From: Hydractinia symbiolongicarpus
Lineage: Eukaryota > Cnidaria > Hydrozoa > Anthoathecata > Hydractiniidae
Length of the DNA stretch: 64,000 nucleotides
Direction: 5' to 3'
Assembly: GCF_029227915.1 (NCBI RefSeq)
Contig: NC_079885.1
Location: 10,591,001 to 10,655,000, forward strand
Both the position numbers and the translations under genes were made by a program. This document shows, piece by piece, positions 1 to 12,600 of this stretch. The notes under the pieces are model-generated. The model saw nothing but the letters and a program-made list of their open reading frames with translations. It was not told the origin of the DNA and ran no database searches. Each line of letters begins with the position of its first letter. Position 1 is the first letter of the stretch.

Positions 1-600
1 CTTAAGACGTTAAAGAAAAAAAACTAACAAAATTCCAACTAATACACATACAGGTAGCTAGTAATACTCTATACCGAATTTAACATACACATCAAAACAT
101 CTCTCGACCGCCAAGACAGTGTTGACATAAATTGCCTCAGTTAGCTATCTCGTTTAGCATTGGGCTTTTATGTTTATAAACAATGCATTTGATCAAGGCC
201 AAGTTAAAACCTTTTGTTTTGATAAGAAAAAGATTTAAATTACACGTTTTGTAAGAACATCTGGTGGTTTACCACTTTTATGAATAGTTCTTGACACAAA
301 AGTGCCTAAAATTCAGGAGCAGCTAAAACTAAAATATTTCAAGTATTACTGAATTTATTGTCTCTTGCAGAGGAAGATAAAGGTTTGGTTTGAGACAACA
401 ACACGGCACACGTGGCCAAAATACTTCTCTCCAGCATTTCCAATCCTTTCAATATCTGAAAAGGTTTCCAAATTCAAAACTTCTTTATTTAACTTAGGTG
501 GCATACAATTGCTTTAATATTCTAGACATTTGAAGTGCTCCCTGCAATTGGACCTGATCCAGGTAAACCATGTTGAAAAAGAAACATCCACTCCATGTAA
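1..600. other. AT-rich intergenic DNA, nothing recognised
   Basis: I see no convincing exon, RNA gene or repeat structure here. Short open frames carry no recognisable domain. Confidence 0.5.
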
Positions 601-790
601 CCGTACCCGTGGTCGTTTTAGGCGTTTAAACTTTAAAACCCACAGACGTTTTAGGCGTTTTTTCTTCACATTCCAGAATTTCATTCATTGGAACTTGAAA
701 ACCCGCGGACGTTTTAGGCGTTTTTTCTTCTATCTGTGATTTTCATTCATTCGGAACTTTAAAACCCGCGGACGTTTTAGGCGAATAGAC
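601..790. repeat. Tandem repeat, about 75 bp unit, roughly three copies
   Basis: The core GGACGTTTTAGGCGTTTTTTC recurs three times with the linker CATTCATT-GGAACTT-AAAACCCGC between copies. A small open frame through the repeat (530-739) is a by-product of the periodicity and is not called as a gene. Confidence 0.7.
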
Positions 791-1004
791 ATTTTGCCTA
801 AGATCGCCCCGGGTTTGCTTATTTGAGTAAAATAAAACACGCACGCCGCGCATCGTCATAGTCGAAATCGGCGGATGCCAAAAATAAATTGATAAAAATA
901 ATTTAGTTTTTTTTATAGATTATTCTATCTATAGAGAATTTTTTTTCTAGTTCACAAAACTAGGCTTAGGCAATTGCCTAGGCTGCCTAACCCTAGATCC
1001 GCCC

Positions 1005-1290
1005 CTGCGTTTGTCGAAAACATGTGATCCTATACATTATTTTCATCAGCGTTTTAACCTCTACACATTACAGGCAACGAATAAACTAAACTTCGCCAAT
1101 TTTTTTTGTACCTGCACTGCTGACGTCAGCAAAAAATCTAAAAAAACCTATTTTCCATTGTCCCTCTGCCTAAGTGGATTACTCCACGGGCCTTATCGAC
1201 TAGTCTATATAATAACACGCTAGTTCCGTGTGTCTGTGACAGGCAAAGTGGATGTGTTGCTTTTTCTAAAGAAACAGCCGCGGTAACATG
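1005..1290. repeat. Interspersed repeat with TGACGTCAGCAAAA and CCACGGGCCTTAT motifs
   Basis: The segment shares long stretches with 41.1-41.56 kb: a block about a viewpoint 'CTACACA-AT..GGCAACG', then GACGTCAGCAAAA, then CTGCCTAAGTG, then CCACGGGCCTTAT..ACTAGTCT. It is a dispersed repeat family in this genome. It is not coding. Confidence 0.6.
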
Positions 1291-1368
1291 TCACTTTTGC
1301 TGAACTTTTTTATTTTTATTCTGTTCTTTGTGTGCGATTTCAAATTGAATCAAAAATTTTTATATAGG

Positions 1369-1860
1369 TGAATATTTATCATAGCACATCCGTATTTCAT
1401 TCTTAACAGAGAATGCTTCAACCCAATCAGACCTCTGATCATGACGGGCGAGTATAATGCGTGTAAGTCATAATGAAAGAGAACTAATTTGTTCATCACT
1501 AACATACTGCCTGGCAGCGAGCGGGATTCGATCCGCGGTCCCCATAACTGGGAGCCGCAGACGAACCCACAACACTTCTCTTTCATTATGACTTACACGC
1601 ATTATACTCGCCCGTCATGATCAGAGGTCTGATCGGGTTGAAGCATTCTCTGTTGAGAATGAAATACGGATGTGCTATGATAAATATTCACCTATGTATA
1701 CACACCATCCGGATAAACTATCTGAGTAAATCACTAACATATTGCCGCACGTAGTGTTGTGGGTTCGTCTGCGGCTCCCAGTTATGGGGACCGCGGATCG
1801 AATCCCGCTCACTGCCAGGCAGTATGTTAGTGATGAACAAATTAGTTCTCTTTCATTATA
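1369..1860. repeat. Compound foldback element with a tRNA-like T-arm
   Basis: A unit at about 1369-1575 is followed by its inverted partial copies. Bases 1576-1690 are the reverse complement of the first half (1369-1482). Bases 1752-1860 are the reverse complement of the second half plus the start of the first. Identity between arms is very high, so this is recent. The core has GGATCGAATCCC, which resembles the B box of a tRNA gene, so a tRNA-derived SINE trapped in a foldback is possible. Confidence 0.75.
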
Positions 1861-2140
1861 TCAAAAATTTTTGTTTAAAAAAGTCACGGTTAATTTATTT
1901 TATTGTTCTCATTAAAATCTTTGTGTAATGATGTAAACTTTATGACACAAAGGTCACGGGTAATTAATTTTTATTATTCCCTTAAGCACGTGTCCATTGT
2001 CTACTGTTATATAAAAAAGATATTGGTTTTATTTATTCTTGCTTGAATGGAATTAACAGCAAAACGTTTTGACGAAAAGAAAAATGAATTTTATGGTTAA
2101 TTTCGCTCACTATTTCGCTGTTTTTTTATTCGGTATCTAT

Positions 2141-2345
2141 AGTGGATTTTTCCACGGGACTAAATACTAGTCTTTATAATAATAGCCGTATTCCGTCTAT
2201 CTGTCTCTGCGCGGACCGGCGCTGAGTTAGAAAGTGGTGTTACGGAAAATATCAAAGGCGATATATTTTTATCCACTTTGTTGCGACGGGTAAATATAAA
2301 GGACGGGAGAACCCGTGGATTATTTCACGGGCAACGACTAGTATA
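2141..2345. repeat. Foldback repeat of the CCACGGG / GACTAGT family
   Basis: It starts with a short palindrome (GTGGATTTTTCCACGGG) followed by ACTAGTCTTTATAATAATAG. It ends with CCCGTGGATTATTTCACGGG and CGACTAGTATAATAATAATAG. Related ends occur near 1.2, 17.7, 19.3, 26.0, 36.6, 40.6-40.9 and 44.0 kb. It looks like a non-autonomous element family; no protein is encoded. Confidence 0.6.
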
Positions 2346-3185
2346 ATAATAATAGAATAAATACGCTCAAAAATATTGAAATATGTAACAAGAACATAAA
2401 AACACTCAAAAATATTGCAGAGATTTTTCTCGGTACTGCGCGATAATTAGTACTTTTCGAAAATTTACGTTGGGCCTGGAAATAATGTAAATATGATAAT
2501 GGTTTGTTTCAAGTTAACTTAAAAACGCAAACTAAGTTTTTTTAATAAACAGCTAAAAAAACGAGGATAAGAGTAGGAAAAGAGGAAAAGCAATATTTGT
2601 TTATCAAGAAGACGTCTAAACGTTGGATTTGTTCTAAAGAGCAGAGCTTCCAAGCATTCCGTCATCCAATTCAGTTTAATTTGAAAATGCACTACACTTA
2701 AAAGGTCATAATAGTGCTATAAAAAGAGGGCGACACGATTTTTTTTTCATGCACATGCAAAGGGACTTGTTTCATTTCTTGCTCCTGAACATGTTGCGCG
2801 TGTAGCTACCACAAAAACTAACAAACCTTTTTTACAAACGAAACAAGGAAAGATAGAATCACGTAACGGCTTTGTCGACCGAGAAGATGTATCTGAAACG
2901 TGATAGCGGGCTTTTTGTGCGAAAACGTACCATCTAAAAGTTGGTTGCCATTAAGAATACGATAGCCCCTTAGAGCTGAAATTTTCAATTTATTTTTTAT
3001 TTTTTTTACGGATGTAACTTCTATGCTAAGTTTCTAGTAAGTTTTAGAAAAATTATTCTATAAAAGTGTTATTTTGGTGGGATAATACAGAAAAAATTTC
3101 TTTATAACATTATCTTGCCCCGAATATGAGTCACGAATTTTATTTATTTTTAAACACACACACTCTGTATCAAAATTAAAGACTT
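2346..3185. other. AT-rich intergenic DNA, nothing recognised
   Basis: No exon or structured repeat is recognised. A short stretch near 2745-2775 resembles a CATGCACATGCAAAG motif that recurs at 21.1 and 21.8 kb. Confidence 0.4.
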
Positions 3186-3189
3186 TATG

Positions 3190-3612
3190 GGGGGGGGGTT
3201 CACACTAAAATTTTAAAGGCATGCTATAAATTTAAAGCATGATTTAAAGCGTGCTTAATAATGTGAACGCATTTTGCTTTATTAAAATGTCTTTCAAATT
3301 ATGTTTACTTGCTTTAAACATGCTCTAAATGAAGCAAAAATAAAGAGTGCTTCGAGGCACTCTTTATTTTTGCTTTAGCTGCTATAAGTGCATAAAACAA
3401 TAGAATGAAAATTATGCACAAATATTTGAATATTAAAAGTGAGGATTTTGAGCGGGTATTATGAAAGTGAAAGTTCATTCGTATGTGAGAAAAACAAAAA
3501 CATGAACGTTCTGTTTTAAATTTTGTTTATAAATCTCCCTTTGATGTTACAGGCAACTTGCTTTAGTCAAAGCATGCTTCATTTTTATACTAAGCATGCT
3601 TTATACTTTCCT
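3190..3612. repeat. MITE-like palindromic element with central hairpin
   Basis: Repeated AAAGCATGC / GCATGCTTT motifs occur in opposite orientations near both ends. A perfect 18 bp stem lies at 3333-3350 and 3357-3374 with a 6 nt loop. No coding capacity. The exact ends are uncertain. Confidence 0.45.
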
Positions 3613-3984
3613 TTTATATACTGTTTTTTTAATATTTATTTTTTCTATTATCATCGTTTTTATTTGTACGTTTAGAAGCCATGTTTCACATTTATCAATA
3701 CAAATTTTTAACTTACTTGTTTGTTTAAAAAAATTTTTCTCCGTTCCAGTTCTTTTTTTTTACAAATTTATTTTCTTATATACTCGTAGGAAATTTATCA
3801 ATGTTTTATAATATATAAAAATGTTTTTAAAAAGGGACATGTTAAGGAGATACTTTGAATATACTGAACATGTGTCAAAAGGGTCTACCATATCTTTAAA
3901 TATCTTCGTAATATACCAAACAATTTTGCTACCAATATACGGCAAGAGTTTGCGGTTTATATTATAAATGAGCGTAACAATTTT
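3613..3984. other. AT-rich DNA up to the inverted duplication
   Basis: Nothing recognised. This segment does not match the flank beyond 22.12 kb, so it lies outside the duplicated arm. Confidence 0.4.
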
Positions 3985-4474
3985 TAGCCACATGCTGAAT
4001 GTTAACATTTTAAATATGGGTGATTTTAAATGATTAATAGAAAATATGTGTCAAAAATGTGTTGCAACAACCTGCAGAAAATGGCAACACAATAAAACGT
4101 TTAAAAAAAATGTTGCTAGCACAAAATTTGTTTATGCAACAAAATTTGTTCCTGTAGCAAAATAGAATGGATCTGTTTTGTCCACGTGTTGCAGCAGCAA
4201 TTTTTTTGTACCCAAGAAATTGTTGCTTATGGGGCACAACGGGTCTTTTACATGCGAGTGCAATGTATCATGTTGCATTTCATGCACAGGAAAAGAGTAC
4301 CGCGTAACGCCCTAGCTTCAGAAGCGATATGAATTACAATTAATTGGCATATTTTTTATTGAAGCCGAAAAGTTGCTAAAAAGACTTATGCTTGCCATTC
4401 TTAATGCTTTTTTATAGAGACAAGCGAATTTTCTTGAATTTTTCACATAATGACTTTTTAGTTAATTATTTCAG

Positions 4475-7400
4475 ATTTTATCGTTTCGTCAATATACAAC
4501 TCCAGTGGTAAACTCTCACAGTGACTGGGATCCCCTAGAAGAAGTTATTGTTGGTAGGGCAGACAATGCATGTATACCAGTACTTACACCATAAGTAAAA
4601 GCTTGCACAGGTGAAACACAGTGGGACTACTTAAGAAAGCATGGCGGGCAAAAATACCCTCAGGAGTTAATCAATAAGATGAACGCGGAAGTCGAAATAC
4701 TTTGTGATATTTTGCGCCAGGAGGGCGTTATTGTCAGACGCCCCGATATCGTCGATCATCAAAAAGTAAGAACCTTCATAGTTGCTTACATTGTCAGTCG
4801 CAGATTGTTTTTGTTTGTTTTGTTGTTGTTGTGTCATGGTATCATGTACTGTCGTGTATTATTCTTTATAGGTCTCTATCGTTGCCTGTTGTTTTTTTGT
4901 GTTTTTGTTTGTTGTCTGTTTGTATCGTCTATTGTTGTTCATTTTTTTCTATGGAAATCTGAAGTTATCAGTTTATTTAGTTTGTTGTTACCGTTGTTAT
5001 CTGTCTCTTGTTTCTGTTGTCGTGTTTCTGTTTAGATCATCTGTTGTCGTATATGGTTAAGTCTTCCGTAATTTTTTGTTTCTATCGTCGATCGCTGTCT
5101 GTTTTTATGTGTAAATTTTTTTTCTGTTGTTTTTTGTTGCTGTCTGCTGTTGCTTTCTATGATTTTCTTTGGCAATGTGGATGTATGACAATTATAAATG
5201 CATGTTGCAGTTTATTCCCCTCCATTGTCACCTGCTTTTGCCAGATGTTATATGCTGTTGTCGTCGCAGAGAATTACATAACAGATTGTTGTGCATTTTT
5301 AGGAATTTAGTACACCAGATTTTACTTCAATTGGATTGGAAGCAGCTATGCCTCGTGACTTTCTTTTAGCCGTCGGAAATGAATTAATTGAATCACCTAT
5401 GGCATGGAGAAACCGTTTCTTTGAATATCGTGCATACCGAACATTAATAAAGGAATATTTTTCGAGAGGTGCTAAATGGACAGCGGCACCAAAAGCTACT
5501 ATGTCAGACGAGCTGTATGATCCAGTAAATATAATGATTTATTTCTTTAATTTTCGATAGATTTTGTTTGCTTAATCACCTTAATACATGACACCATAAT
5601 ACATCCATAAATTTTGCAATATTAGGAATATCAAATAAAATCTACGAAGGACAGACACGAATTAGCAGCTCAGGGTAGATTTGTGACAACTGAATACGAG
5701 CCATGCTTCGATGCCGCTGATTTTATGAGAGTTGGAAAAGATATTTTCGTGCAAAGAAGCCAGGTATGGTAATTATTTAAGTTTAATTTTAGTCATTTTT
5801 ACTTGAAAGGGAGCCATTAAAGTACCAGTCTAATGAAACGGTACGGAAATCATAGCTGTCTTGTCAATAGAACCGCCTTAACAAGGTACAAAAATGTTTT
5901 ACAAACCATTTTGTATTAATACTTTGAATTTAGTTATATTTGCTGATACCAACTATTAACGATTCCTTGTGAAACAAAGAGGATCAGGGATTCAGTAGAA
6001 TGTAAATATTATGTTACAGTCACTGAAAACTGTATAAATTAACTCGCCAGTTATAATTTGCTAATGAATATAAATGTTCAGCTATTTTAAATTAGCAATT
6101 AGCAATTAGGAAAGGCTCCTTGAATCCACTTAGCAAGCAATGACTTCCTAAGTGGATTGTGGCTTCAATTTATAAACTAAAAATGCCTGTCAGAATAAAC
6201 AACAACAATTTTTTCCGGATTAATACAAACCTCATTTTAGATGAGCACTATTTTGAAATGTTAAGCTGTTTAGATTCTTTCTTAAAACGCCCCGAATGTG
6301 TTTATTTTTTGGTATAGAATTTTTTTACGCGAAATTCTCAATATCTCATCCCTTTTCGCGATTGTGAGGAAAAAATAAGTTTTTCCTCTAGTAATTCCTT
6401 ATGACTTGGATAGGAATTTTTTTTTTAAAAACAGAATAAAAAATACAGTTATTTCTTGTGAAATCTATCAATTATATAAAATCTTTATAACATGAAAAAT
6501 CGAGCAAGATTCGTGATTGATAATTTGCCGTCCAAAATTTCTTTAACACGACTCAATTTGGCTATACAAACAGAAAGACCGACAAAATAGATAAAAAGAA
6601 CAGATTAATAAATTGTTTTATTGGATTTGCTTACTCTTCCAGCTTTTTTTAATCCCAATTATCCAGACTTTTATTCAAATCATTAGTTGGAGAAGGTGTT
6701 CACAAACTGATATGGGTAAATTTCCATTTTTGAGGCCTGAAATATAGGCGCGTCACTTGGTCGGTGCGATGCAGCCGGTAAACTGCAAACATTTTACTTT
6801 GTCGACCAGCACGTCCAGTAACCAAGATCAAAGGTGCGCCAGCTGTGCTTTCTACAATATCCTCATTTTGGCCTGAAAAATCAGCAGCAAAAATAGCACC
6901 ATTTAAGATTTGGGACCTAACCAAGTGAGATCAGAAGTACTAAAGCTGTAAACATTTAGAAGTGAGTGTGAGTGTGAGCTTTACCTCGTTTGCAGTGCGG
7001 TTACTTACATAGAAGCAGCTTTTCAATTGCTTCTGGTCATACGCGTCATTTTGTTTCATTTCCCAGCTGTAATGAATACTGTCTTCAAAGGATGTGTGGT
7101 TCTAATGAAAGGAAGGAGGTCAAATTTCCGAATTTCTTTTATAATGGGCGTAGGGGCAGTAGGAGAAGGGGTGGTTATTTAATCGAAATAAGTGGTGAAA
7201 CTTTCGTTATTTTGGTGTCCCTTTTTACAAGTCCCTAAATCTCACCTTTCTCACATGCCATGATATTACTCTGCTCTTCGTAATATTTTCTATTAAAAAT
7301 TTACCCTGCATCTCTAATCTTAAGTCCCACTTTTTCCGTATGCCACTTTTTCGTGATGTGGATTTTCATGGAACTTGATTATGAATTGCTTGTAAGCGGT

Positions 7401-9897
7401 TTAAGTTGTTTTAATTGCTATGTTTCGTGTATTTTACTCTCGTTATTGGGAATTCTTTTGCCATATTTGAGCGCATGCAGCTACTCCAACACACACTCCT
7501 GCGTTAACATTCCGGTAGGAGTCTACAACAGAACCTTTTTGCTACAATGGCTTGTTTAATTTCTTTTATTACATGTTTGTTTTAGGTGACAAATATGATG
7601 GGTATTGAATGGATGAGGCGCCATCTTGGTGAAAAGTATAACCTTCATGTTTTGTCCTTCTCGCCTCCAGGTAGCATGCATATTGACGCAACAATTAACA
7701 CAGTTAGAGAAGGCTTAGTGATCGTTAACCCTGACAGGCCATGCAATGAGCTAGATATCTTTCCAAAAGCAGGCTGGAAAATAGTGGAAGCACCTAGACC
7801 TGCTAAACCTGACTCGCATATTTTGCGGATAAGTAGCCCTTGGATAAGTATAAATGTGTTATTGTTGGATGACAAAAGAGTAATCGTGGAGAGTTCGGAA
7901 GTACCAACACAAAAAGTATGTTTTCTACCTTTTTTAATAATTAGTCGTAAGCCAATGGAAATTCTCAGGAATTAACCTGCCATTACTTTCCGTTAGCATC
8001 TTTGGGTATCATAATATAGACAGTAGTCGTGATTCGTGAAAGAATTCACGGGGTCGCCTGCCAGTAAATTATACACTCTGAAAGGAAACCAGAACAAAAC
8101 TGCGCCCAATCATTTTGCACAAAATATAGCTTTTATTACAAAGACTAGCTGACTAGCCAATATTATTTATTTTGCGTTTCCTTGAATGTCCAAAACTTAA
8201 TCGTAACAGCGGGCTGAGCTCTTATTATATACAGTTCAACCGTGTGACCAATCCATAAAGGCGTAGTACCCTTTTTCAGAAAAACTTTATCACAGCTTCA
8301 GTTTAAATTGGATTATTGGAAACAGTCTGTTTTTTAACAGCAGGTGAATGGCTTAGTACAGGTAAACCGTGTACCACATGCATAGCTATGGGTGTAACAC
8401 TCTTTTTCCAAAAAAAACTGTATCACAACTTCAGTTTAAATAAAAACACAGGTAACAGCCTGCCGTTACTCGTCTACCTAAAAAATCACACAGCGATTTT
8501 ATTTTCTAGAATGAATTTTCACGACAGTAATAAAAGGTGCAGCCACCTAACTGCATTAAGTGTAAGGATTACTAATTAAGAAATTTCTTTTGTCAAACTT
8601 CATTTTACTACTTTCACTTTTTAGCCAGATGCAGCTAATAAAGAGCTAGCTAGATAGCCGCAACTCCAACATGAAAATATACAATAATATAACAAACTGA
8701 ATAAAAAAGTTAAAACGATAAGAATAAATAAGAATAGCTATACCTAGCTAACTGGCTTCAGCAGGATACTGCCTTGAGATCTACGTTTGTAGCTAAAATC
8801 ATAAAACTGATTGGTTTAAGGTTTTACATGGTTAGAGAGCATGATGATATATTCATCTTAACATATAAAAACGCACAGACAATAAATATTCCTATAAATA
8901 CAAAATATAGAGAAGAGGAGATCCGCAAACCTCATACCATAAATTTTCAATCAAAATGGCCCTCGTGAGCTTAATTAATTAGCTTAATCAGGCATATCTC
9001 TTGTTTGTTCATAAACGCGTGCTCTAAGTCCAGTTGGAAGATAGCTATCCGAACTTTCAAATGTATTTCCAGAAATAATATTCTTTTTAAAATGCTGCAA
9101 ATAAGTACTTCCCCTATATTTCTATTTTTATTTATATTTATTTCTATTTTTATTTATAATTTAGTAATTGCCGCAAATAATCACGAGTTGTTCAATATTT
9201 CTGTTTCAAGGTTATTTACTTAGGAAAATAAAGAAGACTGCTGAAATTGCAGTCAACTTATCTCTTTCATATAGGGATAGGTAAACCTAAAGGAAGGGGG
9301 GTTTCCGCGAAGCGAATTAAACGGTGAATTCGCCGGCGAATTGTATCTGTGTGTGCATAGTTTTGTTTGTTATGATTTTGCTTCAAAAAATTTGCTTTGG
9401 CGTGAAGTTTCTAAACAGTTTCTAATCTTTAGCGGCGAAATATTTCCCTCTAAACTTTTAAACAATTAAAACGCAATATTCAGTGTTTATTCTAAAAAAA
9501 AATAATTATTGAAAAGAAATTAAAATGAGTGTTTACATTCAGTATTTTAAATTCATCTCATGCTTTTTGTTTCTCGTGGAAATCAAAAAGATGTTTCGCT
9601 TCGTACAAAATAAAAAATTCGAATTTTGCGAGAATTAATGTTTGCCAACACCGAGTTGCGCAAAAACCCACGATTTTTAAAAAATTGTTTCCATTAAGGT
9701 ACCAATTGTATAATGATGTAAAGAAAATGCAAATGAGTAAGCCGATGATTTAGTACTACTTCTCTTTACAGATGTTTGAATCACTTGGTTTCACCTGCAT
9801 TAAAGTAAATATGGAGCATGCTAATGTCCTAGGAGGAAGTTTTCACTGCTGGACATGCGATGTAAGAAGAACAGGAGAATTGAAGAGTTATTTTTAG
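4475..9897 (+). pseudogene. GATM: Glycine amidinotransferase copy with a premature stop
   Basis: Five exons are seen: 4475-4765, 5303-5524, 5626-5763, 7586-7915 and 9772-9897 (369 codons with the stop). All have AG/GT borders and phase 0 joins. The encoded family transfers the amidino group of arginine to glycine, giving guanidinoacetate for creatine synthesis, normally in mitochondria. The active-site set is kept: Asp in FDAADF, His in SMHIDA and Cys in [10 protein letters not shown]. Codon 40 of the first visible exon is TAA (4592-4594), where the sister copy has GAA. No other lesion is seen and all splice sites look intact. An upstream exon for the N-terminus and targeting peptide was not found. 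It is probably a young pseudogene; a polymorphism or sequencing error is possible. Confidence 0.85.
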
Positions 9898-10560
9898 ATT
9901 CGTCATTATTTTTTAACTTATTTAACATACCAGTTAATTAAAGAAGATATGGAGTGAGAGATGAGTGTTTTTTTCATATGTCAAGGATTTTCTGTTTACA
10001 ATTATAACATATGTAACATTTCTATGCCAGTGTAAGATAAATTGTGTCATTTATTTTGGTGTTTTTTTCTTTATCTCTTACATAACTTCGATACCATTGC
10101 AATTGCGACAGTTAAAAAATTTTTGTAGCCATAATGGTCATGAACTTCTAAAAAACTGTGGCTTTTTTAATGGTGACCAAGCACGTAGTATTGTATGTTG
10201 CGCTTAATATCCAGGTCTTGATTAAAATTAGCTTGTTTGCTGTTAACATAAGCCTTTTCCAATGCAAGAAAGGACTCCAATGAGGAAATAAAAGTGTGCC
10301 AAAGTAGGGACTTGAAATCGCCAAAAACAATGTCGACTCTAAGTGAGATTTCGGAGGTGACGAAAATTTAGGCTATAGCGTCTTCGTTTTTCTTTAATTT
10401 TTTGCACATCAAACAGTTATGATATGTTGTGCAAAATATTTTACTTTCGACAGCATTTTCTGCTGCAGAGCATGCTACCCAAGAATCTTTCATAAAAAAA
10501 TTCTTATTGTTGAAAAATATGAATGCTTTGTGCTTCCCATGTGCCAAATCTTTCTGAAAA
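9898..10560. other. Duplicated downstream DNA of the amidinotransferase copy
   Basis: There is no gene here. The stretch matches 15.05-15.77 kb in reverse complement, so it belongs to the duplicated block. It merges into Helitron-derived sequence to the right. Confidence 0.5.
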
Positions 10561-10579
10561 AACATGCATTAGCATTTTG

Positions 10580-11289
10580 TGATTTAAACTCTCATTTTAC
10601 AGATGCATGAACATATAAAAATGCGGTAAAACTCTATTATAAAGTTCAATGACATCTTCATGTGCACACATAACACCTTTTCACCATCTTTTAAATCTTT
10701 TTTCAAAGCATGTAATTTAACACCCTTGCAATCAAATCTTGTTTAACAGAAGCAGATTGACCAGGTGACAAATTAGTAACAATTTCTGCCCATTCTGGGT
10801 TAAAGGTAAAGTTAAGGTAATCCATCAGTCCTTGTTAAGACTCTGTTCGAAGCTTGTTTTGATTTCAACAAATAAATGCAGGCCCTTGGCCTTACAACTA
10901 AGAAAGCCGATGTTTAACTACAGTTGCATGCTCCCTGACATCGGCCATTTTTTTGTCTCAAGTAGGCTCATCGCTACGTAATAAAATGAGAGAGATTATC
11001 ACAATGAGATCAATATTGCACAATATATAATGAGTTTGCGACAAAGATTAACATATATCCTAAAACTGGGAGGTCTATAGCCTGCTGGTGGTCTTAAGGT
11101 TGCCGACGAAAAAGCAAAACTAAATGCATTATTGCATACCCTAATATACTTTTTTACTTGAGATGAATTCCGGCTTGATAATTCACGTACTTCAGTAGAA
11201 AATTCTACTAATGCAGAGACATTGTGACAACACTTAACATAGCTGTGATTATTAAATTTTTTCCATAAAATTCACATACAATATTAAAA
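10580..11289 (-). mobile_element. Helitron Rep/helicase remnant, left arm
   Basis: Read on the - strand, the segment contains frames resembling Helitron replicases: a block with EIVTNLSPGQSAS, equivalent to the LPGQSASDRPD motif of the copy at 14.7 kb, and further upstream a YIRVCNNAF-like block. Several stops and frameshifts are present, so it is dead. It is the counterpart of the remnant at 13.8-15.05 kb and marks the inner end of the arm. Confidence 0.65.
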
Positions 11290-12600
11290 GGTTTGCTCTA
11301 CGGCGGGCATTTGCTCACTCATACAAAAAAATCTATAACTTAGCGGTAAAGTCTTTTGTGTCAATTTCTGAACGTATATCAAGTGGAAGTTTATTATAGT
11401 TCTGTGCAGCATTGATGAAAAAAGCCTTTTTCGTCGATTCGAACTCTGGGAGATAAAGAAGGTGTTAGTGTTTGCTTGTCCCGATCTTATAACAATCACC
11501 TCAAAATACTCTTCAAAATTAGGAACGTTACTTAGTAAACATTTATGCACGGTGGTACAGAGCTTTCTCATCTGATAATTATGAATTGCTGTAGTGTTAG
11601 TGCTGTATCGGATGATACTATGTGCTCTGCTGTCTAGTAACTTCAACATATGTATTCTGTATAGCTGGTGGAAGTAATTTGTAAGTGAAAATTATGTTTT
11701 GCTCGGTTCGATCATAGCCTGGTAGATACACAGTTGTGCGGTAGCTATTATATGAGATCTAATTTTACGTAACAGTCGAAGTCTCCCATATATTTTCTTG
11801 TGTACAGACTTGAAATGATTAACCAGAGTTACTTATAAATCCAGGTTGATTCTAAATACTTGTATCTTTCAGTATTGTTAAATTTATCTAGGCGATACAA
11901 AATGCTGATGTCTTGGTTTTGTCTTGCAAGTCATGATTGTGTCCCAAAAAGCATGACATCTGTTTTTCCTTGTTTAAGGTTCAAGATTAGTGCATTTTCT
12001 TCTAACTAGTCCGATAAATTCTTTGAGCCATTGGTGAGTGTATGTTCGATTGAAGAGATATTGTTAAAATGGAAGTAAATAAGTATGGCGTCGGCGTGCA
12101 TTATAATTTCAAAGTTCTTTAGTTACTTTTCAGTCTGTTAAAATAGAGCAAAAAAAGGAGCGGATCCAGTATTAATCCTTGAGGGACGCCACAAAATACA
12201 GTTGACTCGAACATAGGTGATGTTGTAGGAAACGTGCTGCCAACGGCTAAACAGGTAATCAGTAAAAAAATGCTTTTCATGATCGAGAATGCCATAATTC
12301 AGGAGTTTATTCAGAATGGCGGTATGACTTATGGTATCGAAAGCCATGCTAAGATCGATAAAAATGGCGTTAGTTAGTTGTGATTTATTCATTGGTTTGT
12401 GAATGTCATTCAAGAACAAAGTTGCAGGAGTTTCAGTTGATCTATGCTTACGGAACCCAAACTGTTTTGATGACAAAAGATTATTTTCATTCCATGTATT
12501 TTGAAAGTTGTTGATGAACACATTTCTCGAGTATCTTTTATATGATTGGTAACACCTTGATTGGCCGATAGAATCACAATTAATTTTGCAAATTTTACGA
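11284..12600 (-). mobile_element. Non-LTR retrotransposon (LINE) reverse transcriptase remnant
   Basis: Reading right to left, the frame at 12521-12138 has NNLLSSKQFGFRKHRSTE, then IFIDLSMAFDTISH (RT motif A region), then a degraded GVPQGLILDPLLF. The frame at 11649-11284 resembles the C-terminal region after the RT. The YADD block was not found and frames are broken, so it is inactive. The style fits CR1/L2-type LINEs. It lies in the spacer between the inverted arms. Confidence 0.75.

Larger units (their letters stand above)
3985..11289 (+). repeat. Left arm of a large inverted duplication
   Basis: This arm is homologous, in reverse complement, to about 14091-22120. Matching landmarks include 4034-4240 with 21.9-22.09 kb, all five amidinotransferase exons, 6660-6780 with 19.08-19.21 kb, 9245-9340 with 16.27-16.36 kb, and 11.05-11.29 kb with 14.09-14.33 kb. 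Exons are nearly identical. Introns carry different insertions and length changes, so the event is not very recent. Homology stops at about 3985 on the outside and about 11289 on the inside. Confidence 0.85.

Noticed and set aside
6700-6924. 74-codon - strand frame in the left arm
   Set aside because: The homologous stretch in the right arm (19.0-19.17 kb) does not keep the frame, so it is intronic sequence.
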